From: Moniliella sp. 'wahieum'
Taxonomy: Eukaryota; Basidiomycota; Moniliellomycetes; Moniliellales; Moniliellaceae
NCBI GenBank assembly: GCA_003971905.1
Contig: RSEE01000014.1
Span: 1-64,000, forward strand
Direction of reading: 5' to 3'
Length of the DNA: 64,000 nucleotides
In this document: positions 1 through 10,600 of the stretch, piece after piece
Position numbering within the stretch: position 1 is the first letter of the stretch
How the letters are laid out: each line of letters opens with the position of its first letter
Made by a program: the position numbers and the translations under genes
Notes under the pieces: model-generated
What the model was told of the DNA's origin: nothing
The model's database searches: none
What the model saw: only the letters and a program-made list of their open reading frames with translations

Positions 1-292
1 AACTTAAGCATATCAATAAGCGGAGGAAGAGAAACAACATGGATTCCCCTAGTAGCGGCGAGCGAAGCGGGATGAGCCCAGATTTGAAAGCTCCAGCGGG
101 CGCATTGTAAGCTGGAAGACGTGCCTCGTGCGGTGCGGCTGGACGCCAAGTCTGCTGGAAGCAGCATCAGAGAGGTGAGAATCCCGTGCTTGCTTGGCCT
201 GTGCCGTGTTTTGGGGTGCGCTCGACGAGTCGCGTTGTTGGGAATGCAGCGCAAAAGGGGTGGTAAAGGCCATCCAAGGCTAAATATGGGGA

Positions 293-326
<34 letters not shown>

Positions 327-2121
327 ATGAAAAGCACTTTGGAAGAGATAGTTAAAAGTACGTAAATTGCCAAAAGGGAAGCGTTGGAAGTCAGTGCCGG
401 AGCTGCGCCGCGTCTGCCCCTCTCGGGGTGTAAGTGGGCGGCGTGGGGCCCATGTCGGTTGGGTGGGGAGAAGGCGGCGCGGAAGGTGGCTTTCCCTTTG
501 GGGGGAGTGTTATAGCCGCGCTGTGGATGCCCTGCGGACGACCGAGGACTGCCGTGTGTGGACATGGGCTTAATGGCTTTCAGGGCCCGTCTTGAAACAC
601 GGACCAAGGAGTCTAACATGTATGCGAGTATGTGGGTGGCAACCCGGCGTGCGAAATGAAAGTGATGTGGGTACGAACCCTCGGGTGCAGTACCGGCCGG
701 CCCTGCGTGTGCGCACAGAGGGTCTGAGCAAGAGCATACCTGTTGGGACCCGAAAGATGGTGAACTTTGCCTGGCTAGGATGAAGCCAGGGAAACCCTGG
801 TGGAGGTCCGTCGCGGTTCTGACGTGCAAATCGATCGTTTGACTGGGCAAAGGGGCGAAAGACAATCGAACCATCTATAGCTGGTTCCTGCCGAAGTTTC
901 CCTCAGGATAGCAGAAGCTCGTGTGAGAACAATTTTATGAGGTAAAGCGAATGATTAGAGGCCTTGGGGACGAAATGTTCTTAACCTATTCTCAAACTTT
1001 AAATGCGTAAGAAGCACTTGCTGCTTGGTTGAGCTTGTGCGTTGAATGTGAGTTTCTAGTGGGCCATTTTTGGTAAGCAACTGGCGATGCGGATGAACCG
1101 ATCGTGTGGTTAAGGAGCCAGTCACGCTCATGAGACACCACAAAGGTGTTGGTACATCTAGACAGTTGGACGGTGGCCATGGAAGTCGGAATCCGCTAAG
1201 GAGTGGTAACAACTCACCAACCGAAGTACTAGCCCTGAAATGGATGGCGCTGAAGCGTGTCTCCCATACCACACCTTTCGTGCCAGAGTTGTGCGAAAGA
1301 GTAGGCAGGGCGCGGGGGTTTTGTGCCGAAGCGTTGGGCTGAGCCTGCGTGGAACGGCCCCTGGTGAGATCTTGGTGGCAGTAGCAAATATTCAAGCGAG
1401 TAACCTTGAAGACTGAAGTGGAGAAAGGTTCCATGGTAACACAGCAGTTGGACATGGGTGAGCCGATCCTAACCGATAGGCTGATGCTGATCATAGCACC
1501 CTTTTGGGGGGTGGTTCGGGAAAGGGAAGACGGTTAAGATTCCGTCGCCGGGATGAGGATGTATTGAGCGGTAACGCAAGCAAGCCAGGAGACGCTGGCG
1601 AGTACCCCAGGAAGAGTTTTCTTTTCTGCTTAACCATGCTGAGAATGCGCCGTGGAATCGGGTTATCCGGAGAGACGGTGCAGGGCGTGGGAAGAGTGCT
1701 GGCGCTACGCTGGCATCTGGTGTGTGCTCGACGGCCCGTGAAAATCCTGGTGCGTGTCTAGTCTCTCGCCCGTCGTACTGATCACCGCAGCAGGTCTCCA
1801 AGGTGAAGAGCCTCTAGTTGAAACGAGAACGTAGGTAAGGGAAGTCGGCAAATTTGATCCGTAACTTTGGGAAAGGATTGGCTCCAAGGCTTGGGTGCTG
1901 GCCGGGGCGGCGGGTGGCGGCTGGGCTGCCGGGGGCCAAGCTCCTGCGCTGGGCGGCGCGCTGCGGCGCGGTCCGAAAGTGCGCTGAACAAGCGACTTGG
2001 AACTGGTACGGACGCGGGAATCTGACTGTCTAATTAAAACATAGCATTGCGATGGCCATAACGTGGTGTTGACGCAATGTGATTTGCCCAGTGCTCTGAA
2101 TGTCAAAGTGAAGAATTCAAC

Positions 2122-2183
<62 letters not shown>

Positions 2184-2673
2184 TTAATTCGTGACGCGCA
2201 GAATGGATTAACGAGACTCCCACTGTCCCTATCTACTACGTTTGCGAAACCACAGCCTAGGGAACGGCTAGGCATCTACGGCGGGGCAAGAAGACCCTTT
2301 GAGCTTGACTCTAGTTTGACATTGTGAAGAGACTAGGGGGTGTAGGATAAGTGGGAGCGCAAGCGCCAGTGAAATACCACTACCCTTATCGTCTCTTTAC
2401 TTATTCAGTGAGGTGGGCCTGCGAGGAGACTCGCACCTTTGGAATTACGTCGGTTGACAACCCTTCCTGAAGACATTGTCAGGTGGGGAGTTTGGCTGGG
2501 CGCACATCTTTAAACAATACGCAGGTGTCCCAAGGGCAGCTCATGGAGAACAGAAATCTCCAGTAGACCAAAAGGGGAAATGCTGCCTTGATTTTACTCT
2601 TCAGTGTGGATGCAAACCATGAAAGTGTGGCCTATCGATCCTTTTGTTCTCCGGCTTTTGGAGCAGGAGGTGC

Positions 2674-2708
<35 letters not shown>

Positions 2709-2805
2709 AGCCAAGCGTTCATAGCGACGTTGCTTTTTGATCCATTCGGCTCTTCCTATCATGCCGTAGCAAATTCGGCAAGCGTTGGATTGTTCACCCA
2801 CCAAT

Positions 2806-2850
<45 letters not shown>

Positions 2851-3220
2851 ATCCTACCGTAACAAGCGAGTCAACAGTAGTTCCGGCGAGTACGAGAGGA
2901 ACACCCGGGGCCGGGCCTCCAGTTGAGCACCTGTCCGACCGGGCAGAGGTGCGCAGCCGCGCCCGCCGAGTAACACCTGAACGCCTCTAAGGTGGAACTC
3001 GTGCTAGACGCTCGCATGTGCGCTGGACTGGGTACACAATAGCGCAAGCCGTACACACACTGGGGGTCTCTGTGGCGGGGCGACGCCCTTCCACACGCCC
3101 CACAAGATACATGTTAGCACACTACAAATCCCCCGCAGACGACGGGCATGGTCCGAGCGCCGTACGCCGTAAGTGGCTTGTTCCCACGATCGGCTGAAGC
3201 CCATCTCGGCACCTCTGATT
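1..3220 (+). rRNA. 28S (large subunit) rRNA, 5' end just outside window
   Basis: The window opens in the conserved 5' segment of fungal LSU rRNA (aacttaagcatatcaataag), so a few tens of bases of the mature 5' end are missing. Hallmarks are in order: the peptidyl-transferase region (ggataactggcttgtggcag near 2691), the sarcin-ricin loop (agtacgagaggaac, 2889-2902) and a recognisable 3' end (tcccacgatcggctgaag near 3182) stopping just before a C-run at 3221. The length is close to a fungal LSU without introns, and I see no group I intron. The sequence is unusually divergent even in normally near-invariant stretches, for example 2225-2295. There one helix reads cctag/ctagg instead of the usual ccaag/cttgg, a paired change suggesting a functional molecule. 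The base-for-base end is inferred by analogy. Confidence 0.97.
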
Positions 3221-3542
3221 CCCCCCCTCCCTCGGGAGGGGGTCCACTGTCCAAGTACGAACCCTAGAAAATACAGAAAAATAGCGCGCCTGCGGCGCAA
3301 GAAAGAAGAAAAAGAGGGAAAGAAAAGAGGGAAACTGCGTGAGCGGCGCCGGACGCTCTATCAGGTTTGAGCCATACCTTTTACTCCTCCTTTTTCAGTG
3401 CTGTTTACCCCCCCCTCTCCGAGCACCCCGAAACCCTACTCACACCAGCTCGCTCCACTGCGGCGATATCCCCCCTCGGGTCTCCCTAGGGCCCCCCTAG
3501 GGTTCTCCCTTAGTCTATTCTCCCTCCCTCCTCCCCTGTACT

Positions 3543-3668
3543 CTCTCCCCCTGGGGTCTGCCCCCAGTAGGGTTCCCCTGTAGCCTCTCCCCCTGGGGTA
3601 TGCCCCCAGTAGGGTTCCCCTGTACTCTCTCCCCCTGGGGTCTGCCCCAGTAGGGTTGCCCCTTGTGT
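3543..3668 (+). repeat. 42-bp spacer minisatellite, 3 copies
   Basis: Three consecutive units start at 3543, 3585 and 3627, each beginning ctctccccctggggt and containing cccagtagggtt. Degenerate flanking units occur before (about 3500) and after (about 3690). Each unit has a CCCCCTGGGG...CCCCCAG stretch able to fold back on itself. Short tandem repeats of this kind are common in fungal rDNA spacers. Confidence 0.8.
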
Positions 3669-3767
3669 ATTCTCCCCCCCTCCCTTCCTCTCCTACTGGG
3701 CTAGCCCCCAGTACGGTTCCCCCCTCAATACCCCCTCCCCCCCATACCCCCCCTCCAACTCAACAGC

Positions 3768-3849
3768 ATCCGCGGCCATAGAACTGTGAAAGCACCGCAT
3801 CCCGTCCGATCTGCGAAGTTAACCACAGTATCGCCCAGTCAGTACTACA
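3768..3849 (+). pseudogene. 5S rRNA-like fragment, 3' third missing
   Basis: Bases 3768-3849 match the first about 80 nt of a basidiomycete 5S rRNA, including gtgaaagcaccgcatcccgt and gatctgcgaagttaacc, in the same direction as the 28S. After cagtcagtactac the expected box C region and closing helix (complement of atccgcggcc) are absent, and AT-rich spacer follows. A full 5S is about 118 nt. Without box C and the 3' strand of helix I, this copy should be inactive or a relic. 5S within the rDNA repeat is usual in many basidiomycetes. Confidence 0.75.
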
Positions 3850-4513
3850 CACTTCACCATATAGAGCTTATATATAGTCGCTGCACCTACCCACCGCTCC
3901 CCCCTCCGTAACCTATAGAGTCCATATATATACAGTTTTGCGTACGGTTGCAGCATCGTGCTTCCCTCGGCACTGTTCACCCTATAGCGTGGACACCCTC
4001 GAAGCGCGGCTTGGAATTATAATTAACCCTAGTTCATTCTGTTGCTGCTGCGGAGTCGCAACCCTAGTGCCGCGATTGCCAGTGAACTGTGCTGGTTTTC
4101 GGGCCGCCCCCTATCCTCTCACACCACACGTATGCCAAGGCATCGCTCTGACCACCACCACCTTCAGCATGAGTGTTAACTCTGTCGCCTGAGTCCGCGG
4201 CATGACCAATGCGGGGCCATGCACGGCATCGGGGCGCAGAGCCATGTTCGATTCGTCCCAACCGGTGCTCATTTCTCTTGGCCACTCGCATCCTCCCACA
4301 ACCCAGTCTTCCCCTTCCAATTGCCCTTTGTGCCGGCGAAGCGCCTAAGCCGAGAAGCGCAACGACATGCCGAACGTCAGCTCACTCATCGGCTGACCGC
4401 ATGCCCGCTTGGAGTGACTAGTAAGTCCCCACTATTGCCTCGCTCGCTCAGCGCTAACTATCAATGTGAAGGTATGATGTGCGTTGCGGGATCGCTTGTC
4501 CCCTTCGACTGCG

Positions 4514-4565
4514 TTGCGAAACCACAGCCTAGGGAACGGGCTAGGTGACTACGGCGGGGCAAGAA
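4514..4565 (+). pseudogene. 28S-derived fragment (matches 2242-2292)
   Basis: This repeats the 28S segment starting ttgcgaaaccacagcctagg and ending cggcggggcaagaa with few changes. Weaker similarity continues about 20 bp upstream (tgtccc...cta.tacg). It lies in the part of 28S that in animals hosts R1/R2 retrotransposons. It reads gaacgggctagg where the intact 28S has gaacggctagg, so one base may be missing from the assembled 28S. The fragment opens the zinc-knuckle ORF that follows. Confidence 0.7.
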
Positions 4566-5183
4566 TGTTTGTACGACGACGATGCGCCCTCGACAAGGCG
4601 AGGGGTGCTCCCGCTTCGGGCATACGGCAGCGGTCTGCCAACAGCGGCGACTGGGGGCAAGAAGTGTGGCCTGTGCCGTATCCCCGGTCACCGACGCGAC
4701 CAATGCCAGGACGTGATTGATTCGCCGATCAGGGCGATTGCTCGCAAGAAAGGGGTACCCCCCAGCAAGTTGAATGCAGCACAGAAGACTCGTGGCGAAG
4801 GGGTCGGAGCGAATGGGATGGCAACAGCGGCTGCCGCGTTGGATGTGTCCCGGACAAGCGCGTGTGGTTCATCTGAAAGAGACGTGGTCGTGTTTACTAC
4901 TCCCCCTCCGAGTCGGAGGGGGAGTTTTTTGGCGGCGGTCAAGACGCCAGCGAGGCCCACGATGGGGGCGGGCGTGGTCGTGGGGCGTCAATGGGGCAGG
5001 TGCACCGGTCGACGCAGAGGGCAGCGCTCAACGCTTTTTTTGGGCGCAGGGCTGCCGTTGCGGAGGCGGCCTTCGTCCCCTTGCCGGGTGGATCCGACGA
5101 TGGGTTGGAGTCGGGCAAGGAAGCAGGGGACGGAATGGGAAGCGAGTGGGGTGGATCGGAGGGCGAGGAGGGCCCGACAATGA
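4545..5183 (+). CDS. Zinc-knuckle (CCHC) ORF, possible Gag-like/ORF1 relic
   Basis: The open frame of 212 codons has one CX2CX4HX4C zinc knuckle, CGLCRIPGHRRDQC, at residues 41-54 (4665-4706), flanked by basic sequence. Such knuckles bind nucleic acid and are typical of Gag-like or ORF1 proteins of retroelements. The frame starts inside the 28S-like fragment, so the true N-terminus may lie upstream or be missing. After about residue 130 the composition becomes GC-rich low complexity and other frames are equally open, so the real 3' end is uncertain. The RT relic that follows is on the opposite strand, so the two are not one intact element. Confidence 0.4.
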   Translation: MTTAGQECLYDDDAPSTRRGVLPLRAYGSGLPTAATGGKKCGLCRIPGHRRDQCQDVIDSPIRAIARKKGVPPSKLNAAQKTRGEGVGANGMATAAAALDVSRTSACGSSERDVVVFTTPPPSRRGSFLAAVKTPARPTMGAGVVVGRQWGRCTGRRRGQRSTLFLGAGLPLRRRPSSPCRVDPTMGWSRARKQGTEWEASGVDRRARRARQ

Positions 5184-5492
5184 GGGTGAGGGGGCAGCTC
5201 GGGGCGGGCCTGCTCGAGGCGGCCTTTGGTCCACCCCCCCGGTCTAGCCCCTGGCCATGCTCCTTCCAGGGCAAAGAAAACATGCCATGTTCACCAACGT
5301 CGCTTGGGGCACCATGCTAGCCATCGCCACCACGCTCTCACACGTCGCTCCTCCTCACCAGCCCGTTACGTCCACCAACACTGCCACCACAGTAAACGCC
5401 ACTACTAAGCAGGTGCGTTGTTGCAGCGTTGGACATACGTCTGCATGCACATCCCCCCTCCCTCCTGCTTCTATTCTGCTCACCACCCACGT

Positions 5493-7230
5493 CTACTCTG
5501 CGTTGCCCCCCCCTCCCCAGGCCCAGCATACGGCTCCACGCACCGGGCATATGCCATTTGTCGTTCTTAAGGTGGGCCTACCGACATCCACGTCCGGTTG
5601 AGCGCTTCGGCGTTCTCTAGCAGCCTGGCCCAACTCGGGCGGCAGCTCGGTCAGTAGCTTCGTCTGTTGGTCGGCAAACATGGCGGTCGTCCGTTCCCGC
5701 TGCGACTGTCGGGTGGCCGCTGGCGCGTCTCTCTCTCTCTCTCTCTCCGGTCGGCAGCCAGCAATCACCGTTTCCACCCACACATCCGCCTCCTCGCATG
5801 AGGCCGCCCGCGCGTGGGGAGCAACGTCGAGGTGGGAGAAGAAGCCAAGCCCATCACTCCGGGCGGGCAGGGAAAGAAGAGCTTCGTCCCCCGTTGTCCC
5901 TCCACATCGTTCGGGTCGGCGCCCCGAATGGCCTTGACCTCTTGCCACAGCTGCACGTCAATCTCGCGCAACTCATCCACGAGATCGTCCGTCCGCATGC
6001 AGCGCAGCAAATGGCGGAGGTTGTGCTGCAGGCACGACCGCAAGAGCAGCAGCCGATCCTGCAGCAGGAGACCATGCAGGGCGGGGTAGCGAGAGGCTTG
6101 GTCCGCAATCTTGTCCCGCAGAAAGGCCAGGCGGGCGTCCCGGGGCCCAATGCACGAGCCGAGGACCTTGGCACCCTGGGCCTGCATCTCTTGCACGCTG
6201 GTGACTTTGGTCTTGGCCACGTTGAGCTCCACCCCGTCTTTCCGTGCTTCAGGGTGCCGGACACGAGCGACAGTGCGTTGGGCTCGCGCGCCAGCAGGTA
6301 GGTGTCGTCCAGGTAGGATACGACGACACCCGTGTCGCCGAGCGCGCGCTGGGCCGCGGCGAGCCTGTCCCGGATCGCGACGGAAAAGAAAAAGGGGCCA
6401 AAGGGATCGCCTTGCCGGACGCCTTGCTGGCTGACAATCGTGCGCACGTTCCCCGCACCGCCCGCGACCAGCTGCGTGTGCTGTCCGTATGCCCAGCGGT
6501 AAAAGGGCACCAGCTCGCGGCAGTGGTCGTTGACGGCCTGCGCCATCACATGTCGGTCCACGCTGTTGAACGCGTTCGTAAAGTCGAGCGACGTCACATA
6601 CTTGAACCGGTCCTCCCACTCGGGGCCGTTGCCTTGGTCGCCTCCGGTGACGACGCGGTCCAGCAGCCGCACAATCGGCTCCACGCCGCCCTTGGACTTG
6701 ACACCCAGCTGGGTGGGCAAGAGGGGCGAGCGGACGTCGATGTGCAGCAGGAGGATCGTGGCCAGGAGCCGGTAGATGAGCTCCCCACAGGCAATGGGGC
6801 GCACACCGCCGTCCGGCTTGGCAAGAGCCGTGAGCCTGCTGGTGCAGAGCAGCTGGGCGCCGGGGCAGGTGCCGGCGTACATGGCAGTAGCCATGGACTT
6901 GACAGCCGCCTTAAAGTCGTCGTGTTGGAGCGCGAGCCGCAGCAGCGGCTGGGACCAGCCACTGACGCCGCTCCCACGTCGCGGGAGAAGCTAGCAGCAG
7001 CACGGTCCACATCCTTGTCTTGAACCTCGAGATCTTCCAGCAGGTGGCCCTCGTCGTCCTCGATCGCGTCGCCGGTCAGCGTCGGCGGCGGGCGCTCGGC
7101 GACCTGCCGGACCACAATACCAGCCATCGGGTTGCGCGGGCCGGTCGGGTGCTTGTCCTGCAGCGACTGGTAGATACGGAGGACCGACTGGCGTATCTGG
7201 CGCCCAAGAACGTACGTATGATGATGATCT
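5493..7230 (-). mobile_element. Non-LTR-type reverse transcriptase relic, copy I
   Basis: On the minus strand an interrupted frame runs from about 7230 to a stop at 5493. In order it shows an upstream region (RQIRQSVLRIYQSLQDKH, then LEVQDKDVDRAAASF), RT entry motifs (GGVRPIACGELIY), motif A SLDFTNAFNSV, motif B QQGVRQGDPFGPFFF, motif C VSYLDDTYLL with both aspartates (YLDD at 6304-6315), then ELNVAKTK and VLGSCIG. The C-terminal part has HNLRHLLRCMRTDDLVDEL, and a GLGF stretch near 5905. At least two frame changes (near 6245 and 5900) break it. The order and motifs fit LINE-type RTs with an LPxRxGGLG C-terminus. No endonuclease domain is recognisable and the clade is unassigned. It is the best preserved RT in the window. 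Confidence 0.85.
5728..5747. repeat. (CT)n microsatellite
   Basis: About ten CT dinucleotides lie inside the 3' part of RT copy I. On the minus strand they read as an Arg-Glu repeat (RERERE), so slippage here may have altered the element's C-terminus. Confidence 0.9.
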
Positions 7231-9479
7231 TTTCAGGGTCGTGGCGCGACCCCCCAGAAAAGGAACCGGAGGGGACGATATACTTACTGGATACACTTTG
7301 CCTTATCAGTTCGACCCAGGTTCGCAAGATGCTGAGCACTTAACCCCCACGTGTTTGTCGCCATGGAAGGCACGGCCCACCCCCAAGGAGCATCCTCCTT
7401 TTGACTTGAGTAATAGAGTTGCCTCCTTGGGCTGGCACACTATGCATGGCTCAGTGTTGACGAGCACATCTCTGCTTCATCCCTTGCCCCCTCGTCTACC
7501 TTGCTCCAGCTACGAATGTTCCTCTTGACTGGGATATCCGCGCGTGGCAAGGCTACTGTCGGCATTGTTCGCTTAGGATCGTCGCTGCCCCGCTGCCCAG
7601 ATTGTGATGGCGGTACGTTACCCACGCTCTCTTGTGCATTCCAAGTTACTGACAATCAGAGTAGATCAAACGCCCCACCAAGGAACCTGCCTGGATCAAT
7701 ACCCCTTTCCCAAGCATACGAGCGTACGCGGTGGCCATGGAGGAACTGCCCCACTTGACGATTGGCAACTGCACTGGCAAAGAAAGTACCCGCTCCACCC
7801 CCCTTCCGTGGAGTCTGCTCGGACGATCCTGATTGCCATTTGGCCGGGCGGAGACGTGCGAAGGCGGTGTCGGACCGGCACTCGCCTCTTTTAGCGGCCG
7901 GGCGCCACCCCTGCCGGATGGCCAGCTGTTTCTGGGCAACACGGCGGAAGCCTTCCACGCCATCTGCAGCGCTTCCTGCGGCAGGCGGGTCTGGAGCGGC
8001 TGTTGCTCGTGCGAAGGGAGAGACTAGGTTGGTAGTTTTTCTTGGCCGCAACGAGAGATGTTAGGCGACACAGCGAGCACCCCGACGAACAACAACAATC
8101 GACCGCCTCCGCGCTCGGCGCCCTCGCGGAGTCCGAGGAGCAGCTCGCAGGGCACGCCATGGACATGGCCTCGACGGCAGCTGCAGAGCATGGTGCTGGG
8201 CGGGACAACGGCCAAGGGGGTAGCCCAATGGCTGCGGCGACGGGGACAACGGGGACGACGGCGGTGAGGCGGGAGGCGTGGACGAGACGCGAGGGGACGC
8301 AGGATGCGCGACCAAAAGGCGCACTGGGTGCGCTGCGTGTCGAATGGGCGGGTCGGTAGACAAGCGCCGCTTTGCTTGGTGCGCTGTGCTGCCGAGCGTG
8401 GCAAACGCCTACTGCTGTCCCCAAGAATCGGCAGCGTAGGTTGGTTCGTGGCCAAGTCGGGCCGGTAGGGACGGGCCCGCCAAGGAGGGGGTACGTGGGC
8501 CGCGCAGCCACGCGCGGCGAGGGTCCAATGGCGGGAGTGTGGTGCTGGTGTGGGTGCGGGTGCCCCCAACGGCACAGCCCTGGGCCGCTCGGCGTCGTCG
8601 CGTTGAGGCCGCCGCGTCGGTTTAACGCAGTTGCAATTCATCCACATTGGCTGCGGCCACCACCTACAACCCTAGCACCCCGCTGAATTTAATCTCGTCG
8701 CGTCTGCGCGGCTTTTGCTTCTGCGCCACCAGCCAGCACTGTCGGGCCGCTGCTGCAGCTCGCGTCCCAGCTTCTCCTCTCGCTGTACACCGAGCCGGAT
8801 GCGTTGCTCATGGCGCCCCTTGCCTCCGCTTCTTGGTCCGCTTCTTGCGGTCCATCCTTGTCCATGCAGCGCCCGATGCGAGCGCGCGGCTGGGAGGCAG
8901 GCCTAGGCGATCGGCTCCAACAGCAGGCCCCCATCTCGAGTCATCGCTACAAAGAACCTGGCCTTCTGTGCAAACGTGGACCGTGTCCTTCCCGATTCGG
9001 CTGCTTCTGCTCAAAGCGTGGTCGACACGATGCGTGGCGGAATACAAATCAACCTGAAGGCGGCCCACCCTTGGGGTACTGACAACTGGATTGTGCGTGT
9101 GGTGGCAACGAGGGCGGCAGTAGGGATTGCCCACTCCCCTTTGCTGGTCAGCAGCATGCATCGTGCACACCTCTCAGAGCCAGCAGCGCCCCAACCAACA
9201 GCAACACCACTTGCGGATGATTCATTTGCTGGTATTTTCCGCCCTCCCATTTGCGTTGCACATTGGCCAACGGCAGCGCGCCAACCTCACTCCCCGATGG
9301 AGCGCCGACAGCCTCCTTGTATCGATTTAGTTGTCTCCCCAAATCGGCCGTGCTTGGGCTCCCAAGAGCAACCATTTGCCACAAAGGCTTGGTGGCAACT
9401 GGCGTACGCAGAAGTGGACCCATGACCTCTGAGCAGCTGTGCGTGTGTTTGGGCTTGTTGGAGTGGGGTGCAGCAACAA
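7231..9479. repeat. Repeat mosaic, segment 1
   Basis: No intact gene is present. Two blocks recur elsewhere. 7590-8110 resembles 11920-12420, including an intron-like stretch at 7613-7664 (gtacgt donor, ttactgac branch point, gtag end) matching 11938-11997. 8635-9080 resembles 12500-12840 and 26840-27195, sharing ctcgtcgcgtctg and a peptide-like stretch IQINLKAAHP at the end. Copies are diverged and frame-broken. 7231-7590 and 9080-9480 show nothing recognisable beyond this. Confidence 0.6.
7613..7664 (+). other. Intron-like sequence, family 1 copy a
   Basis: A gtacgt donor, ttactgac branch point and gtag acceptor span 52 nt. The same arrangement with similar sequence occurs at 11938-11997 (gtacgt, ttactgac, gcag). 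Flanking exon-like sequence is also similar (cccagatt.tga before; a shared cc.tgtatcaat-type stretch after). Recurrence between diverged copies supports a real spliceosomal intron in the ancestral gene. Confidence 0.5.
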
Positions 9480-10600
9480 ACGTTTGCCACATCAACCTGT
9501 GGAGCATTCTTGACGTGGGTACGATCTTTACCTTTGCAACGCGGGTGCCAACAATGACGACATTCCGGTATTTTTGCCAGCAGTTGCACTGGCAAGGTGG
9601 GGTTGGATATAGGGCCCTTCATTACTGTGAGGCTGGTCGTACCGCCGCTTCCTCCATCGACGAGTGAGGCTGGGCTCATATTCCCCATGTCCCTCATGGC
9701 GGTGTTGCGACCAAGACGGGGTTACGCTTCCATCAAGGTACACTGCGGCGCGGCGTGGCATCGTGTCGTTCCGTTTCTGTTGCGTTTACATCCGCAAAAG
9801 TCTATCGCGCCGCCGCTTTCTTTTCGGCCTTACGGCCACGCCGAATTGCTAGACGTGCGAATCATTTGTACGCTATCTTGCGCAGCGTTGGTACCGCTCT
9901 ACGACTATATGTTTCTCTGGTACGAAAGCACCCATGCCTTACTCTACTGTCATATACTGACCAGCGCACTAAACAGGTACAAACTTATCTTGCCGGAGAC
10001 GAATAGCCGATGGAAACAAGAAAGTCATCACCCCCCATCTGCAGAGGTATCGCCTCCGCACCAGATTCATCACCCCGCCAGGCAACGACAACGTCGGGTG
10101 ATGGTCGGGGGGCTGCCAGGTCCCACCGCCTACGTGGACCGGGGGCGCTCCCAATGAACACAATGGGCACGCTCTGCAAGAGGCTTGGGGTCTATTCTAA
10201 TGACGTGGTTCGAACCATTGCCGGTGCATACCGCGACGTGTGTCGATGAAGAAGGAGACGCGCATCCGGAGATGGCCTCGGTCACGCTTGAGGAATGAGG
10301 GACAGCTTGGTGGTATGCGACCAACAGGATGAAAAGAAGTCCTGCTACTGATCGGCCCTGATGTGCTTGGTCGCGGCGCTCACCCCCTCGAGGATTTACT
10401 TCCAGGATGGGCCGAGCGCGCCAACTTTGTTGGTATGAATGTCGATGCTTGTACGTGGTCCACATTCTTCTGTCGTGGCACAAGTTGCTGACATTTGTCA
10501 TTGATCAGGCGCTGTCCTGGAGGCAATCGGGTCCCACGCGTCATGCAGCCCTTCAATTCGTCACGTCAACGCCCCCCCCGCCAGTCATTCAACGTGCCAA
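9480..10600 (+). mobile_element. RT C-terminal region and downstream block, decayed copy VI
   Basis: The segment starts with cgggtgccaacaatgacgacattccgg, equivalent to the GLGFRVPTV stretch in copies III and IV. It continues with ggttggatat.gg.cttcattac and the gctgggctcatat block shared with 19920-20560 and 23230-23770. Two intron-like stretches are conserved with other copies: 9920-9976 (ends ctgaccagcgcactaaacag) and 10451-10508 (gtacgt...ttgctgacatttg...cag). An exon-like peptide between them (SRWKQESHHPPSAE) has counterparts in the other copies. Frames are broken, so this is a relic. Confidence 0.6.

Larger units (their letters stand above)
3221..4513. other. rDNA intergenic spacer and transition to repeat mosaic
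   Basis: This stretch is strongly C/T-rich on the top strand from 3221 to 3760, with a 42-bp minisatellite and then a 5S-like fragment, both listed separately. From 3850 to 3935 are two short AT-rich motifs (tatagagcttatatata and tatagagtccatatatatac) about 70 bp apart, which could be spacer promoter or enhancer repeats. No open frame here looks real. No promoter or terminator for RNA polymerase I could be assigned. Confidence 0.6.

Noticed and set aside
167-874. 235-codon minus-strand open frame inside the 28S gene
   Set aside because: It lies wholly within conserved rRNA sequence on the opposite strand and has no protein features.
1-3220. Group I intron or expansion in 28S
   Set aside because: The length from start to 3' end fits an uninterrupted fungal LSU, and conserved blocks follow at normal spacing.
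5493-7230. Assigning the RT to a named clade such as R1, R2 or CRE
   Set aside because: No endonuclease domain could be recognised and no tree could be made. The GGLG C-terminus alone is not decisive.
10195-10240. tRNA-like B-box (ggttcgaacc)
   Set aside because: No A-box, acceptor stem or cloverleaf around it. A similar isolated word at 62325 also fails.
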